Assembly (NCBI GenBank): GCA_947441205.1
Contig: CANETM010000098.1
Location: 1 to 6,302 of the forward strand
From: Bacteroidota bacterium
GTDB taxonomy: Bacteria > Bacteroidota > Bacteroidia > Chitinophagales > Chitinophagaceae
Reading direction: 5' to 3'
Length of the DNA stretch: 6,302 bases
Shown here: positions 5,128 through 6,302 of the stretch, piece by piece
Layout: each line of letters opens with the position of its first letter
Position numbering within the stretch: position 1 is the first letter of the stretch
Notes under the pieces: model-generated
What the model saw: only the letters and a program-made list of their open reading frames with translations
Databases searched by the model: none
What the model was told of the DNA's origin: nothing
Made by a program: the position numbers and the translations under genes

Positions 5128-6024
5128 TTAAATAAGATTATAATTTTTATACTCGCCAATCTTAAATCCTAAAATGTCTTCAATAGGTTGTATAAACCTA
5201 TCTTTCAATTTCCATTTTGCTTTACTTTTATCAAAAGTATATTCCCAATTTTGATGACTCACTTTATCCATCATATAACAAGGGTGTGTGCCTTTAAATA
5301 AAATTACTCTATCAACATTATTCCAATCATAATTGTCTTTAGTTAATTGCTTTTCTACTGCTTCTTTATCATGATATTGTTCGCCAAACATTTGCGCTTT
5401 TTTCCTGAAGGAAACCGGCGGCCTCACACCATTATAGTGGTAAACAGTTGCATCTACTAATTTAACACGTAGCTTCTCCCCTTTATCAGTGCCATTTTGA
5501 TAACTTTCAATAGATTTATACTTTCTAAATCCTTGCGAGTCTCTATAAGATCTTGCTCCTAAATTATTTCTAAAAATACGCACTTCAAAATTGTGTACCC
5601 TTCTTGTATTTCGATAATAATTGTACCCACCCCAAAAATGTAAAAAAGGTAAAATAAAGCCATCTACATGGCTATCCCCATCATACTTTTCAATTGCATT
5701 TTTTATATTATTAATTTGATTTTCATGAATCACTTCGTCTGCTTGAATATGAAACGCCCAGTCACCGGTAATTTGATCCAAGGCTATATTGGTTTGTTGT
5801 GCAAAAATTTGACCACCGGTTTTTAAATTTGAATCCCAAATAGTATCTATAATTTTAATTTTATCTGAATTTAAATTAAGAATCGCTTCTTTAGTGCCGT
5901 CTGTAGAATCACCTACTGCAATAATAAATTCATCACAAATAGGAAGGGCCGATTGTATGGCTTCTAAAAAAGGAACTCCATAGTCAAATCCGTTTCTCAC
6001 ATAACTAAAGCCAGAAATTTTCAT
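5128..6024 (-). CDS. Family 2-like glycosyltransferase (GT-A fold)
   Basis: This 298-residue cytoplasmic protein has no membrane segments. The N-terminal strand ISGFSYVRNGFDYGVPFLEAI (3-23) and the segment DEFIIAVGDSTDGT (31-44) are the nucleotide-sugar binding elements of GT2-type enzymes. The sequence IQADEVIHE (93-101) sits where the metal-binding DxD motif belongs and has the A-D-E form common in this subgroup; D96 and E97 are the likely ligands. The preceding GGQIFAQQTNIALDQITGDW (70-89) is the helix that usually leads to the DxD strand. The C-terminal half, with YHYNGVRPP (216-224) and FKGTHPCYM (264-272), is conserved in style but carries no function I can name. It probably transfers a sugar in glycan, lipopolysaccharide or glycolipid synthesis; donor and acceptor are unknown. 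It is the first gene of a minus-strand operon with the MeaB-type GTPase and the GT87-like enzyme. The ATG at 6024 gives the standard family N terminus. Confidence 0.88.
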   Translation of the reverse strand: MKISGFSYVRNGFDYGVPFLEAIQSALPICDEFIIAVGDSTDGTKEAILNLNSDKIKIIDTIWDSNLKTGGQIFAQQTNIALDQITGDWAFHIQADEVIHENQINNIKNAIEKYDGDSHVDGFILPFLHFWGGYNYYRNTRRVHNFEVRIFRNNLGARSYRDSQGFRKYKSIESYQNGTDKGEKLRVKLVDATVYHYNGVRPPVSFRKKAQMFGEQYHDKEAVEKQLTKDNYDWNNVDRVILFKGTHPCYMMDKVSHQNWEYTFDKSKAKWKLKDRFIQPIEDILGFKIGEYKNYNLI

Positions 6025-6129
6025 TACAATATTTTTTCTACTTCAAATAACCGAAATCTTTTGCAACTTGCCTATAGTTTTAAGTAAACTTTGATACAAA
6101 GGGTTTAATTTTGTGCCTGAATTAAGTTT
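6025..6129. promoter_or_regulatory. Divergent intergenic region between glycosyltransferase operon and coaX
   Basis: This 105-base spacer must hold promoters for both directions. On the plus strand TAATTTTG at 6106-6113 is a perfect TAnnTTTG -7 element 16 bases before the coaX ATG. It predicts transcription from about 6119 and a leader near 11 bases. On the minus strand I find no perfect -7 box. The perfect inverted repeat CTTTG-ATA-CAAAG at 6089-6101 lies just upstream of the coaX -7 element and might bind a regulator, though 5-base arms are short. Confidence 0.5.
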
Positions 6130-6302
6130 ATGACAACTAGCATTTGTTTTGATTTTGGAAATACCCGTATGAAAGCTGCCATATTTAATAATCATGAATT
6201 ATTAGAAGTGGTTGTTTTTAACGAGGGTAATTTGATAGAAATAGATGCGGTTTTAGAAAAATTCAAGCCCCAAAAAACTATTTTATCATCTGTAATTCAT
6301 CA
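6130..6302 (+). CDS. coaX: Type III pantothenate kinase (CoaX), 3'-truncated by the window edge
   Basis: CoaX phosphorylates pantothenate with ATP as the first step of coenzyme A synthesis. It belongs to the ASKHA (acetate/sugar kinase, Hsp70, actin) fold and, unlike type I and II kinases, is insensitive to CoA feedback and needs a monovalent cation. Only the first 57 residues are in the window. They begin with the phosphate-1 motif DFGNTRMK (D8 to K15), typical of the family's DxGNTxxK, followed by a beta strand (AAIFNNHELLEV). The segment PQKTILSSVIH (47-57) matches the usual a.iSSVv strand that ends the first subdomain. The full protein is expected to be about 240-260 residues, so most of it lies to the right. 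The ATG at 6130 is the only start that fits, and no Shine-Dalgarno is present. A -7 promoter element lies 16 bases upstream. Other ASKHA kinases are less likely given the combination of motif and SSV strand. Confidence 0.88.
   Translation, partial: MTTSICFDFGNTRMKAAIFNNHELLEVVVFNEGNLIEIDAVLEKFKPQKTILSSVIH

Overview
The window is A+T-rich chromosomal DNA that most likely comes from a member of the Bacteroidota, plausibly near Chitinophagaceae. Three things support this. There is a DUF4286-type protein and a tiny ribosomal protein bTHX, both of which I associate with this phylum. Several genes are preceded by the Bacteroidota -7 promoter element TAnnTTTG. Almost no start codon has a usable Shine-Dalgarno sequence. 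The family assignments come from reading motifs, not from database searches.

Layout. Positions 2-2203 (+) hold a tight run of three genes: the 3' part of an unrecognised protein that is open at the left edge, an exodeoxyribonuclease III / AP endonuclease, and a DUF4286-like protein. A 260-base gap follows with no convincing gene; its right end carries the promoter of the next gene. Positions 2464-3216 (+) hold three very small genes: an HU-type nucleoid protein, bTHX (37 residues) and a 68-residue exported or membrane-anchored CxxC protein. HU and bTHX each end in a strong intrinsic terminator, and each terminator runs almost directly into a TAnnTTTG promoter for the next gene. The transcript of the third gene may be leaderless.

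Positions 6024-3213 (-) form a probable operon in the order family 2 glycosyltransferase, MeaB/ArgK-type GTPase, GT87-type polytopic membrane glycosyltransferase. The first two genes are 9 bases apart and the last two overlap by 11 bases. The operon converges on the CxxC gene, and the two stop codons share the bases TTAA. From 6130 (+) to the right edge lies the start of a type III pantothenate kinase gene, divergent from the glycosyltransferase operon across a 105-base regulatory gap.

Most of this is housekeeping: DNA repair, nucleoid structure, the ribosome, CoA synthesis, cobalamin-enzyme maintenance and glycan synthesis. I found no CRISPR array, insertion sequence, RNA gene, integrase or recognisable defence or toxin-antitoxin system, and nothing I would call a new multi-gene system. 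The points most worth a second look are the terminator-promoter junctions, the possible leaderless gene, the MeaB that lacks the usual C-terminal part, and the unidentified first protein.
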